Of a stretch of 64,000 nucleotides of DNA, positions 34,755 through 42,589 are shown piece after piece. The stretch is taken from the NCBI GenBank assembly GCA_000719025.1, contig JODP01000003.1:434001-498000 (forward strand), given 5' to 3'. The notes beneath the pieces were generated by a model. That model was not told where the DNA came from. It ran no database searches and saw only the letters and a program-made list of their open reading frames with translations. A program made the position numbers and the translations under genes. Source of the stretch: Kineosporia aurantiaca JCM 3230. GTDB taxonomy: Bacteria > Actinomycetota > Actinomycetes > Actinomycetales > Kineosporiaceae. Within the stretch, counting starts at the first letter, position 1; the number at the start of each line of letters is the position of its first letter.

Positions 34755-35672
34755 GTGGCCGATCTTCTGAACACCCCCCTGACGTCCGGGAAGTCCGCCT
34801 CCCCCCGTCCGACGGCGGAGGTCGAGGCCCTGGTGCGTGAACACCTGCCGTTGGTGGGGTACATCGCCCGGGAGACCTCTTCCCGTCTGCCCCGGCACCT
34901 GGACTCGGACGACCTCACCGGCGCCGGCGCCCTGGCCCTGGTGCAGGCGGCGCAGTCCTTCGACCCCAGCCTGGGTGTGCCTTTCGCGCGGTTCGCGAAC
35001 ACCCGGATCCGCGGGGCGATGATTGACCAGATGCGCCAGCGCGACTGGGCCACCCGGTCGCTGCGCAGCCGGGCCCGGGCCCTGGCGGCGACTTCCGAGG
35101 CGCTCACCGTGGCCCTGGGCCGGACCCCGGCGGACAGCGAGCTGGCCGCGGCCTCGGGTCTGACCGAGAGCGAGATCGGCGAGATCCGCGGTGGTCAGGA
35201 CCGGGCCTCCCTGTTGTCCCTCGACTCCTTCACTCCCGAAGGTGAGGGCCTGGCGGCGACGCTGCGCGATCCGGCCCCGCAGCCGGAGGACGCGCTGGTG
35301 GCCGCCGAGCGGGTCGGGTACCTGCGGGACGCCATCGCCGAGCTGCCCGAGCGGCTGCGGATGGTGGTCAGCGGGTACTACCTCGAGCAGCGGCCGCTGA
35401 CCGAGCTGGCGACCGAGCTGAAGGTCACCCAGTCCCGGGTCTCCCAGCTGCGGGCCGAGGGCCTGGAACTGCTGCGCGAGGCGCTGTCCCGGTTGCTGGA
35501 GGCCGATGCCCGGGCCGGCACGGTGGGTGGCGTCAACGCCCCGAACCGGAACAACGCCCAGGGAGCCCGGGGACGGCGGCGGGACGCGTACGTGGACGCG
35601 GTCTCCCGGCGCTCCACGGTGAACCGCCGGGTGGACGTCGGCCGCTACCTCTCCAGTTACTCCGATGTCTGA
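34755..35672 (+). CDS. fliA: FliA/WhiG-type RNA polymerase sigma factor
   Basis: A 305-residue sigma-28 family protein. Region 2 (LPLVGYIARETSSRLPRHL...FARFANTRIRGAMIDQMRQRDW), region 3 (ARALAATSEALTVALGRTPADSELA) and region 4 (LPERLRMVVSGYYLEQRPLTELATELKVTQSRVSQL) are all present. About 55 basic residues follow region 4, an extension not seen in enteric FliA. It is probably the factor that reads the TCAA-GCCGA promoters around this cluster. The start is GTG with only a weak upstream GAAGA. No flgM anti-sigma gene is visible in the window. WhiG-like function in spore development is the alternative. Confidence 0.9.
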   Translation: MADLLNTPLTSGKSASPRPTAEVEALVREHLPLVGYIARETSSRLPRHLDSDDLTGAGALALVQAAQSFDPSLGVPFARFANTRIRGAMIDQMRQRDWATRSLRSRARALAATSEALTVALGRTPADSELAAASGLTESEIGEIRGGQDRASLLSLDSFTPEGEGLAATLRDPAPQPEDALVAAERVGYLRDAIAELPERLRMVVSGYYLEQRPLTELATELKVTQSRVSQLRAEGLELLREALSRLLEADARAGTVGGVNAPNRNNAQGARGRRRDAYVDAVSRRSTVNRRVDVGRYLSSYSDV

Positions 35673-35703
35673 GGGCGGCCGGGAAATCCTCCCGGAAAAC
35701 CCT

Positions 35704-35730
35704 TCAAGAGCCCAGCACCCCAGCCGATAG
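35704..35730 (+). promoter_or_regulatory. sigma-28-type promoter of flagellin gene
   Basis: TCAA (35704-35707), 15 bases, GCCGATAG (35723-35730): 3 of 4 and 7 of 8 matches to TAAA-N15-GCCGATAA. This is the best match in the window and lies before the most FliA-dependent gene known. The leader would be about 54 bases. Confidence 0.7.
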
Positions 35731-35740
35731 GGATGCTGTA

Positions 35741-35786
35741 CCGGTCCACGGATGGATCGGTGAAACGACCCGAGCCAAGGAGGACA
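35741..35786 (+). promoter_or_regulatory. two CsrA-type binding sites in the flagellin leader
   Basis: Site 1: CCGGTCC (35741-35747) pairs with GGATCGG (35754-35760), with one G-U pair, leaving the six-base loop ACGGAT. GGA in a hexaloop is the classic CsrA site. Site 2: AAGGAGGACA (35777-35786) holds GGA inside the ribosome binding site of fliC. This two-site layout resembles the hag leader of Bacillus subtilis. With csrA and fliW nearby, translational repression of flagellin is likely. Confidence 0.65.
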
Positions 35787-35790
35787 CATA

Positions 35791-36627
35791 ATGGGTCTCT
35801 ATGTGACCAGCAACGTCGCCGCCCTCAACGCCTACCGGAACCTGAACGCGACCCAGGCCAGCCAGAACAGCTCCCTCGAGAAGCTGTCCAGTGGTTACCG
35901 CATCAACCGTGCGGCTGACGACGCGGCCGGCCTGGCGATCTCCCAGGGTCTTCAGGCGCAGGTCGGCGGCCTCACGGTCGCAGTGCGTAACGCGCAGGAC
36001 GCCATCAGCGTGGTCCAGACTGCTGACGGTGCCCTGAACGAGACGCAGGCCATCCTGCAGCGTATGCGTAACCTGGCCGTTCAGGCCGCTTCCGGTGGTT
36101 CGCAGGGCGCCAACGCCCAGGCCGCTTCCCAGACTGAGTTCACCGAGCTTCAGTCGGAAATCGACCGGATCGCCGGCACGACCAACTTCAACGGCCAGAA
36201 CCTGCTGGATGGCACCTACACCGGTACGTTCCAGATCGGGGCCAACAACTCCGCGAACGACCGGATCACCGCCGACCTCACCGGTACCGCGATGACCACC
36301 GCGGGCCTCGGGGTCGACACCGGTAGCGCCTCGGTGACCGACACGGCCTCGGCTCAGAGCGCGATCGACGCCATCGACGCGGCCCTGAACACCGTTTCCA
36401 CCACCCGGGCGACGCTCGGTGCCTACCAGAACCGTTTCCAGCACACGGTGAACAACCTGAACGTCTCGGTGGAGAACCTGACGGCCTCCAACGCGCGGAT
36501 CCAGGACACCGACATGGCCTCGGAGATGGTCAGCTTCACGCAGGCACAGATCCTGTCGCAGGCCGGCACCGCCATGCTGGCGCAGGCCAACCAGCAGCCG
36601 CAGAGCATCCTCAAGCTGCTGCAGTGA
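35791..36627 (+). CDS. fliC: flagellin
   Basis: A 278-residue flagellin, the filament subunit. N-terminal D0/D1 (residues 1-140, SNVAALNAYRNLNATQ, LSSGYRINRAADDAAGLAIS, ILQRMRNLAVQAASG) and C-terminal D1/D0 (residues about 190-278, NLTASNARIQDTDMASEM and a final LLQ) are well conserved. The outer domain is only about 45 residues, rich in Thr and Ala, so the filament surface is minimal. AAGGAGG gives a perfect ribosome binding site. It lies between its sigma factor gene and a very strong terminator, and its leader carries CsrA-type sites. Confidence 0.97.
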   Translation: MGLYVTSNVAALNAYRNLNATQASQNSSLEKLSSGYRINRAADDAAGLAISQGLQAQVGGLTVAVRNAQDAISVVQTADGALNETQAILQRMRNLAVQAASGGSQGANAQAASQTEFTELQSEIDRIAGTTNFNGQNLLDGTYTGTFQIGANNSANDRITADLTGTAMTTAGLGVDTGSASVTDTASAQSAIDAIDAALNTVSTTRATLGAYQNRFQHTVNNLNVSVENLTASNARIQDTDMASEMVSFTQAQILSQAGTAMLAQANQQPQSILKLLQ

Positions 36628-36683
36628 TCCAGGGCCGGCCGGTGAACAGGATGCCGCCGACCGGAACCAGCTTCACGTCATGA

Positions 36684-36718
36684 CGATGGGCCGGGCAGGA
36701 GTCCTGCCCGGCCCATCG
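36684..36718. terminator. very strong terminator after fliC
   Basis: Arms CGATGGGCCGGGCAGGA (36684-36700) and the exact complement (36702-36718) around one base; the real loop will open a few pairs more. It is expected to isolate abundant flagellin mRNA from fliD. No T-run follows. Confidence 0.85.
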
Positions 36719-36764
36719 CCATATTCCCCCCCGGCCGTGCACTGCGCACAGGAAGAGCCTTCTC

Positions 36765-38648
36765 ATGAGTTCGATCACCATCGGTGGCATCGTCTCGGGC
36801 CTGGACACCACGTCGATCATCGACAAACTGGTGGCCGTCCAGGGAAACCAGCAGACGCTGCTGAAGAACCAGCAGACCGCCCAGAACGACGCCGTCAGCG
36901 CCTACAGCTCGATGCTGAGCAGTGTCGGTTCCCTCGTCACCCAGATGAAGTCGCTGGCCGCCACCAGTTCCTGGGCCACGACCTCCGCCAGCTCCACGTC
37001 CTCCTCGGTCACCGCGACGGCGACCGGCAGCGTCGCGAACTCGCTCTCGTTCGACGTCACCAAGGTTGCCGCCGCCCACACCCTGATCTCCAACGGCTCG
37101 GTCAACTCGACCGGGGCCATCATCACCACCGGCAGCACGATCGCCCTGACCAAGAGCGACGGCTCGTCCACCAACATCAACGTCGGGACCGGCTCGCTCG
37201 GCGAGGTGGTCTCCGCGATCAACAGCGCCAACGCCGGCATCACGGCGTCCGCGGTGCAGACCTCCCCCGGCAACTACCGTCTGCAGGTCGCGGCGACCAA
37301 GACCGGCGAGTCCTCGTCCTTCACCCTCAGCGGCCTCACCGGTTTCACCGGCGGCACCGGCACCGACCCGATGAAGACCCTGGTGACCGGCGCGGACGCG
37401 TCCATCACGGTGGGCGGCACGGGTGGGTACACGGTCACCTCCTCGACGAACACCTTCAGCGACGTCGCCCAGGGCCTCTCGTTCACCGTCGGCAAGGTCG
37501 AGACCGGGGTCACGGTCTCCAGTTCGGTGGACACCACCAAGGTCACCGACCAGATCTCCGGCGTCGTGACCAACGTCAACAACCTGCTGAGCTCGATCGC
37601 CACCAACACGGCCTGGGACTCCAGCACCAAGCAGGGTGGCCCGCTGCTCGGTGACAGCACCGTCCGGAACCTGCAGCAGCAGATCCTGAACACGGTGGCC
37701 GGCATGAACGCTCCTGGCCTGTCGGTGACCTCGGCCGGACAGCTGCAGTTCGACAAGACCACCTTCGACTCCGCCTTCTCGTCGGACCCGGCCGGGACGA
37801 TGGCCGCCTACGGAGCCAACTCCTCGTTCACCGCCGCCGGTGGCGTGGCGGCCAGCGCCAGCTACACCAACGCCACCTCGGCCACCGCGGCCGGCACCTA
37901 CGACATCAAGGTCACCTCCCAGGCCAAGGCCGAGCAGTGGCAGGTGATCCCCCCCGGCACCGGGGTGGTGGGGCGGACCGTCGCGTTGATGCGGGGTAGC
38001 ACCTCGGTGTCGTTCGCGATGGACGACACCAAGACCCTGCAGGAGAACGCCGACCTGCTCAACACCAAACTGGCGCAGTCCGGGATGGGCATCACGGCCG
38101 GCGTCAGCGGCAGCAACCTGGTGTTCACTGCGGCCAACCAGGGCAGCGCCGGAGCCTTCACGATGACGGTCAGCGGCGGTGACGGGGCCGGCAGTGCCGC
38201 CCGCACCGTGGCCGGGGCGGACATCCAAGGAACCATCGACGGGGTGGCGGCCACCGGGATCGGCAACATCCTGACCGTTCCGGCCGACGCCGACAGCGGC
38301 GCCAAGGGTCTTTCGGTGCAGGTCAACTCGACCGCCACCGGGGACATCGGCTCGATCTCCTACAAGCCGGGTCTCGGCCAGTCGCTGGGGCAGCTCTTCA
38401 ACCAGATGAGCGACTCGCAGACCGGCAGCCTGGTGCAGGCCCAGACCACGGCCAAGAACCAGGCCAAGGACCTGCAGACGCAGATCGACGCCTGGACCGA
38501 CCGGCTGGACGCCTACCGGGCCACCGTCACCGCCAAGTTCACGGCGATGGAGACCTCGCTGTCGTCCCTGAAGGCACAGCAGAGCTCGCTGGCCAGCTTC
38601 TTCGGCACCAGCAGCACCAGTAGTAGCAGCTCGTCCTCCTCCAGCTGA
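36765..38648 (+). CDS. fliD: filament cap protein FliD
   Basis: A 627-residue FliD (HAP2), which caps the growing filament and folds exported flagellin. The N-terminal part has the family opening SGLDTTSIIDKLVAVQGNQQTLLKNQQTAQND. The C-terminal coiled region (SLVQAQTTAKNQAKDLQTQIDAWTDRLDAYRATVTAKFTAMETSL, read as a family pattern) and a Ser-rich tail end the protein. The middle carries flagellin-hook-IN-like inserts and is longer than in enterics (about 470 residues). No TCAA-GCCGA motif was found upstream, so it may depend on another promoter or on readthrough past the fliC terminator. Confidence 0.94.
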   Translation: MSSITIGGIVSGLDTTSIIDKLVAVQGNQQTLLKNQQTAQNDAVSAYSSMLSSVGSLVTQMKSLAATSSWATTSASSTSSSVTATATGSVANSLSFDVTKVAAAHTLISNGSVNSTGAIITTGSTIALTKSDGSSTNINVGTGSLGEVVSAINSANAGITASAVQTSPGNYRLQVAATKTGESSSFTLSGLTGFTGGTGTDPMKTLVTGADASITVGGTGGYTVTSSTNTFSDVAQGLSFTVGKVETGVTVSSSVDTTKVTDQISGVVTNVNNLLSSIATNTAWDSSTKQGGPLLGDSTVRNLQQQILNTVAGMNAPGLSVTSAGQLQFDKTTFDSAFSSDPAGTMAAYGANSSFTAAGGVAASASYTNATSATAAGTYDIKVTSQAKAEQWQVIPPGTGVVGRTVALMRGSTSVSFAMDDTKTLQENADLLNTKLAQSGMGITAGVSGSNLVFTAANQGSAGAFTMTVSGGDGAGSAARTVAGADIQGTIDGVAATGIGNILTVPADADSGAKGLSVQVNSTATGDIGSISYKPGLGQSLGQLFNQMSDSQTGSLVQAQTTAKNQAKDLQTQIDAWTDRLDAYRATVTAKFTAMETSLSSLKAQQSSLASFFGTSSTSSSSSSSSS

Positions 38649-38657
38649 TCCGGGACC

Positions 38658-38689
38658 TGAGACCCGTGCCGAAACCGGCACGGGTCTCA
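38658..38689. terminator. terminator after fliD
   Basis: TGAGACCCGTGCCG (38658-38671) and its complement (38676-38689) form a perfect 14-bp stem with loop AAAC. The right arm's last bases overlap the TCAA box of the next promoter. Confidence 0.8.
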
Positions 38690-38713
38690 AGGTTTCGTGA
38701 CCACTGCCGAGAA
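38687..38713 (+). promoter_or_regulatory. candidate sigma-28-type promoter of fliS
   Basis: TCAA (38687-38690), 15 bases, GCCGAGAA (38706-38713); the -10 is identical to that of fliN. It lies 26 bases before the fliS ATG, directly behind the fliD terminator. Confidence 0.6.
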
Positions 38714-38739
38714 CCCGAGCCCGAGGGCAAGGAGCACGA

Positions 38740-39138
38740 ATGCCGAACGGACTGGCCAGGTCGCGTTACGCGGACAACACCGCCCACACGGCCTCCCCGC
38801 AACGCTTGCTGACCATGCTCTACGACCGGCTGATCGGGGATCTGGCGGTCGCCGAGGCGGCCATGCGGACCAACGACTTCGCCGCGGTCGGAAGCCGGAT
38901 CCAGCACGCCCAGGAGATCATCCTGGAGCTGTGGGCGAGCCTCGACACCGCCACCTGGCCCGAGGGGGAAGGGCTCAAGGCCCTGTACCTCTGGATGGTC
39001 AACGAGCTCAACAACAGCCGCGTCCCGCCCCAGCCGGAGCGCATCCTCACCGTCCGGGAGATGCTGGAACCCCTGCGGGACACCTGGAAACAGGCCCTGG
39101 CCCTGGAAGCGTCGTCCAGTCCTTCTCCGGTGGGGTGA
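38740..39138 (+). CDS. fliS: flagellin export chaperone FliS
   Basis: A 132-residue helical protein with the family opening SRYADNTAHTASPQRLLTMLYDRLIGDLAVAE and a long helical bundle (AQEIILELWASLD, LYLWMVNELNNSR). FliS binds the C-terminal D0 of flagellin in the cytoplasm and delivers it to FlhA. AAGGAG lies six bases before the ATG. It is followed after 4 bases by a FliT-like gene, the usual partner position. Confidence 0.92.
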   Translation: MPNGLARSRYADNTAHTASPQRLLTMLYDRLIGDLAVAEAAMRTNDFAAVGSRIQHAQEIILELWASLDTATWPEGEGLKALYLWMVNELNNSRVPPQPERILTVREMLEPLRDTWKQALALEASSSPSPVG

Positions 39139-39142
39139 GCCC

Positions 39143-39490
39143 GTGCCGATGACCACCAGTAATTCCACCCGCGCGGTCCAGGCCGCCAACGAGTCCGCGG
39201 TCAGCGCCTGGGCCGGCTACTTCGACGCCGTCGAGCAGGCGATGCACGAGTTCGAGGTGGCCCTGAGCCGGCACGACGTCTTCGATCTGCGCCCGATCCC
39301 GCACCCCCCGGGGCGGCCGCCGGAGTCCTTCCGGCAGCGTTCGGAGGAGCTGCAGCGCTGGGTGACCGAGCTGGAGTTCCGGGCCCGGTTCCTCCGCGAG
39401 GAGTTCCGGGCCGAGATCAGCCGGATCCGACCGCAGTTCGCCCGCCGGCAGGAGTCCAGGGTCGGAGCCACCCTCGACATCAATGGCTGA
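39143..39490 (+). CDS. FliT-position helical protein
   Basis: A 115-residue protein, helical in its first third (AANESAVSAWAGYFDAVEQAMHEFEVAL) and last third (EELQRWVTELEFRARFLREEF), with a Pro-rich break between. Size, helicity and place directly after fliS fit FliT, the FliD chaperone, but no certain FliT signature is seen. The start is GTG at 39143 or ATG at 39149. It is closed by a terminator. Confidence 0.6.
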   Translation: MPMTTSNSTRAVQAANESAVSAWAGYFDAVEQAMHEFEVALSRHDVFDLRPIPHPPGRPPESFRQRSEELQRWVTELEFRARFLREEFRAEISRIRPQFARRQESRVGATLDING

Positions 39491-39506
39491 ACCGGTTTCC
39501 TTCAGA

Positions 39507-39550
39507 GAGCACGGTCTTTCCCGATAGGGAGAGGCCGTGCTCCTCGTTTT
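39507..39550 (+). terminator. rho-independent terminator after the fliS operon
   Basis: A 16-bp stem with two G-U pairs: GAGCACGGTCTTTCCC (39507-39522) against 39527-39542, loop GATA, then CTCGTTTT. One of few in the window with a real T-run. Confidence 0.88.
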
Positions 39551-39831
39551 GCCCGTTGCGCACCCGACCCGGCGGTCCCCGCGTCCCTCATTCGGCGGCC
39601 GCTCACCCGGCCCATCACAATCGGGCCGGAAAGCCGCCGATCCACCCATCCGGACCGGAACCTCAAGACGGGTTGGTGCTTTCGGATGAATGGTTTTCAC
39701 AGGAACGGAGCAGCCCTCAAGCCGGGCGGCGGCCGGGTCGAAGCCTCCTTCTGAGCAAGGACCGCTCTTTCAGCGCCACGGATCGGCGCGCCCGTCACTC
39801 TCGTCAGTTCTCGCCGAAGGGCTGCGCCACC
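39551..39831 (+). other. upstream region of the flgB-fliL operon
   Basis: Together with the terminator this gives a 341-base gap. It holds one promoter candidate (39663-39689) and then a leader of about 135 bases before flgB. The frame is open through it, but the encoded residues are not like any flagellar protein and no ribosome binding site supports an earlier start. Confidence 0.45.
39663..39689 (+). promoter_or_regulatory. weak sigma-28-type promoter candidate of flgB operon
   Basis: TCAA (39663-39666), 15 bases, TCGGATGA (39682-39689), 5 of 8 in the -10. It is supported by position and by the shared TCAA and spacing rather than by the -10. Confidence 0.35.
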
Positions 39832-40188
39832 ATGTCCTTGCTCGACGACGTCTCGATCGATGCCCTGCACTCCGCCCTGGACGGTCTGTCCCAGCGACAG
39901 CAGGCGATCAGCGACGACATCGCCAACGTCAACACGCCCTTCTACCGGTCCCGCTCGGTCGACTTCGAGGGCCAGCTGAAGCAGGCGCTGGCGAACGGTG
40001 ACGATCCGATGGAGACGGTCACCCCCACCGTCGAGTACTCCGGGGCCGCCGGCAACTCGATCGGCAGCAACGTCGATCTCGGCGCCGAGTCGGTCGCCAG
40101 CGTGAAGACCGAGATGAGCTACGAGCTGGCGCTGCGCGCCACCGGTGACCGTTTCACCCTGCTGCGTGCCGCGATCAGGAGCAACTGA
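39832..40188 (+). CDS. flgB: flagellar proximal rod protein FlgB
   Basis: A 118-residue FlgB. The N-terminal helix has LSQRQQAISDDIANVNTPFYRSRSVDFEGQL, the rod-protein motif, and the C-terminal helix ends SYELALRATGDRFTLLRAAI. It forms part of the rod through the cell wall. ATG at 39832 matches the family start. One base separates it from flgC. Confidence 0.94.
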   Translation: MSLLDDVSIDALHSALDGLSQRQQAISDDIANVNTPFYRSRSVDFEGQLKQALANGDDPMETVTPTVEYSGAAGNSIGSNVDLGAESVASVKTEMSYELALRATGDRFTLLRAAIRSN

Positions 40189-40189
40189 C

Positions 40190-40588
40190 ATGTTTCAAGC
40201 ACTCGACATCTCCGGAAGCGGGATGTACGTCCACCAGAACTGGATGGACGCCATCTCGGACAACATCGCGAACGTCAACACCGTGCGCCCCAGCAACGAG
40301 AAGGCCTTCCAGGCCCGCTACGTGGTCGCGCAGTCGGTGGAGAACGGTGGCGTGGGCTCGGGCGTGCGGGTCGCCGGGGTGGAGCTCGGCGATTCCGAGG
40401 GCCGGCTGGTCTACGACCCCGAGCACCCCTACGCCGACGCCGAGGGTTACGTGCGGCAGCCGGACATCGACCTGGGCGACCAGATGACCCAGATGATCAT
40501 GGCCGAGCGCGGGTACCAGGCGAACACCGCCAACCTGGACCGGGTCCGGGCCGCCTACCAGGCCGCGATCCAGATGGGACGTGGCTGA
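40190..40588 (+). CDS. flgC: flagellar proximal rod protein FlgC
   Basis: A 132-residue FlgC with the rod motif (GMYVHQNWMDAISDNIANVNTVRPSNEKAFQAR) and the C-terminal DQMTQMIMAERGYQANTANLDRVRAAYQAAI helix. Normal length. It partners FlgB, FlgF/G-type proteins and FliE in the rod. It is followed at once by fliE (TGAGATG). Confidence 0.95.
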   Translation: MFQALDISGSGMYVHQNWMDAISDNIANVNTVRPSNEKAFQARYVVAQSVENGGVGSGVRVAGVELGDSEGRLVYDPEHPYADAEGYVRQPDIDLGDQMTQMIMAERGYQANTANLDRVRAAYQAAIQMGRG

Positions 40589-40589
40589 G

Positions 40590-40988
40590 ATGACCGTTCC
40601 CTCTGTCAGCGCCGTGGGCGTGGCCGATCCGACCGCGATGACCTCGGCCGCCAATCTCTACAGCCAGATGTCCGCCGGGCTGGGGGCTTCCGACGTCGGC
40701 AGCCTCGAGGACATCACGATCCCGGGGCTGGACGGCGGCACCGCCGCCTCGGCCGCCGCGACCCGCGGGGACTCCTTCACCAGCGCTCTCGGCAAGGGCC
40801 TGCAGCAGGTCGAGGACCTGGACACCACTGCCCAGACCAAGGCGATTGGGGCCGCCACCGGCGACCTCAACGACGTCCACGACTACGTGATCGCCGCCAC
40901 CGAGGCGCAGACCGCGGTCGAGCTGACCACGACCTTGCGCAACAAGGCACTTGAGTCGTTCCAGCAGATCATCGGGATGCAGCTTTGA
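40590..40988 (+). CDS. fliE: hook-basal body protein FliE
   Basis: A 132-residue FliE that joins the MS ring to the rod. The conserved C-terminal part is clear (DLNDVHDYVIAATEAQTAVELTTTLRNKALESFQQIIGMQL). The first 60 residues are variable, as usual. ATG at 40590 lies one base after the flgC stop; GTG at 40581 is a three-codon-longer option. The stop overlaps the fliF TTG start. Confidence 0.92.
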   Translation: MTVPSVSAVGVADPTAMTSAANLYSQMSAGLGASDVGSLEDITIPGLDGGTAASAAATRGDSFTSALGKGLQQVEDLDTTAQTKAIGAATGDLNDVHDYVIAATEAQTAVELTTTLRNKALESFQQIIGMQL

Positions 40989-42583
40989 GCCCCCAGTTCA
41001 ACGCCAAGGCGGTCACCACCCGCGCGCGCACGTTCGCCAGCGGTTTCACCGCCGGCCAGCGCGCGGTGGTGATCGTGGCCGTGCTCGGCCTGCTGCTTGG
41101 CGCCTATGCCGTCACCAAGTACTTCTCCCAGCCGGAGTGGACGCCGTTGTACGGCGGCCTGTCCGGCGAGGACGCCAGCGCGATCACCGACCAGCTCAAC
41201 ACCGACGGCGTCTCGTACAAGCTGGCCTCCAACGGCACCACCATCCTGGTGCCCAAGGACCAGGTGGACGCCGAACGGATCAAGCTCGCCGCGGCCGGCC
41301 TGACCGGCGCCGCCGACGGCACCTCGGAAGGCTGGTCGCTGCTCGACAAGCAGGGCATCACCGCCACCGACTTCCAGCAGAACGTCGCCTACCAGCGGGC
41401 GCTGTCCGGCGAACTGGCGAACACCCTGGAGGCGATGGACGGCGTGGACAACGCGGTGGTCCAGCTCGCCATCCCCGAGCCCAGCGTGTTCTCCGAGGAC
41501 AAGGACACCCCGACCGCGTCCGTCCTGCTCAAACTATCGGCCGGAACTGATCTTTCTGACAACCAGGTGCAGTCGATCACCCACTTGGTCGCCGGGTCGG
41601 TGCCGAACATGAGCCCGGACGACGTGACGGTCTCGGACCAGAACGGCGACCTGCTCTCCGGTTCCGGGGGCGGGGCCGGTGCGGCCGCCAACGACGCCAG
41701 CCAGACCGACTCGCAGACGGCGGCTTTCGAGAGCCGGATGAACCAGTCCGTCGAGAACGTGCTGAACGCCGTGGTGGGTCAGAACAACTCGAAGGTTCAG
41801 GTGAACGCGACGCTGAACTTCGACGACCAGAACACCACGACCCGGTCCTACTCCCAGACCACCCCGACTCCGCCGCCGCTGAGCGAGGCCAACGTGACCG
41901 AGCAGTACAACGGCAACGGGACGAACGCCGGCGGGCTGCTCGGGACCCAGTTCCCCACCCCGCTCGCCTCACCCAGCGGCAACGGCAGTTACCTGCGGCA
42001 GCAGGCGACCGTGAACAACGCGGTCAACACCAGCGTGGCCCAGGTCAAGGCGGCCCCGGGGAAGGTGGAGAGGATGACCGTGGCCGTGGTCCTGAACCAG
42101 AAGACCGCCGGGTCGCTCTCGCCCGCCGTCGCCTCCCAGCTGGTCTCCAGCGCCCTCGGCCTGGACACCAAGCGCGGTGACGCGGTGAACGTGAGCGTGC
42201 TGCCGTTCGACACCACGGCGGCCGACGCGGCCAAGAAGGCGCTGGACGCCCAGGCCAGTGCCGAGCGCACCGCGAGCTACCTGAGCCTGGCCAAGCAGGT
42301 CGGCCTGGCCCTCCTGGTGATCATCGCGGTGATCATCTTCCTGCGCCGGCGCAAGAAGCGGCTGCAGGAAGAGGAGGAGGCCCGGATCGAGGCCACCGCC
42401 TCGGACCTGCCCGAGGGCTACGTGATGCAGCAGCAGGGCATCGGCGGCAACCAGCAGCTCGCCCTGGCCCAGGAGGCGGACCTGTCCCGCGACCGGATGC
42501 GCGACGAGGTCTCCGCCATGGTCGACAACCAGCCCGACGACGTCGCCGCGATGCTCCAGGGCTGGTTGGCAGAACGGAAGTAG
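40985..42583 (+). CDS. fliF: flagellar MS-ring protein FliF
   Basis: A 532-residue FliF. Membrane helices at about 23-42 and 436-453 flank the periplasmic-facing ring-building domains (PLYGGLSGEDASAITDQLNTDGVSYKL, FQQNVAYQRALSGELANTLEAMDGVDNAVVQLA). The C-terminal cytoplasmic tail that binds FliG is present (EVSAMVDNQPDDVAAMLQGWLAERK). TTG at 40985 overlaps the fliE stop, suggesting coupled translation. It is followed by fliG after 6 bases. Confidence 0.95.
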   Translation: MSPQFNAKAVTTRARTFASGFTAGQRAVVIVAVLGLLLGAYAVTKYFSQPEWTPLYGGLSGEDASAITDQLNTDGVSYKLASNGTTILVPKDQVDAERIKLAAAGLTGAADGTSEGWSLLDKQGITATDFQQNVAYQRALSGELANTLEAMDGVDNAVVQLAIPEPSVFSEDKDTPTASVLLKLSAGTDLSDNQVQSITHLVAGSVPNMSPDDVTVSDQNGDLLSGSGGGAGAAANDASQTDSQTAAFESRMNQSVENVLNAVVGQNNSKVQVNATLNFDDQNTTTRSYSQTTPTPPPLSEANVTEQYNGNGTNAGGLLGTQFPTPLASPSGNGSYLRQQATVNNAVNTSVAQVKAAPGKVERMTVAVVLNQKTAGSLSPAVASQLVSSALGLDTKRGDAVNVSVLPFDTTAADAAKKALDAQASAERTASYLSLAKQVGLALLVIIAVIIFLRRRKKRLQEEEEARIEATASDLPEGYVMQQQGIGGNQQLALAQEADLSRDRMRDEVSAMVDNQPDDVAAMLQGWLAERK

Positions 42584-42589
42584 CAGCTG

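Noticed and set aside
39521..39529. CCGATAGGG resembling the fliC -10 element
   Set aside because: It lies in the loop and stem of a strong rho-independent terminator (39507-39550), so the match is better explained by the hairpin.
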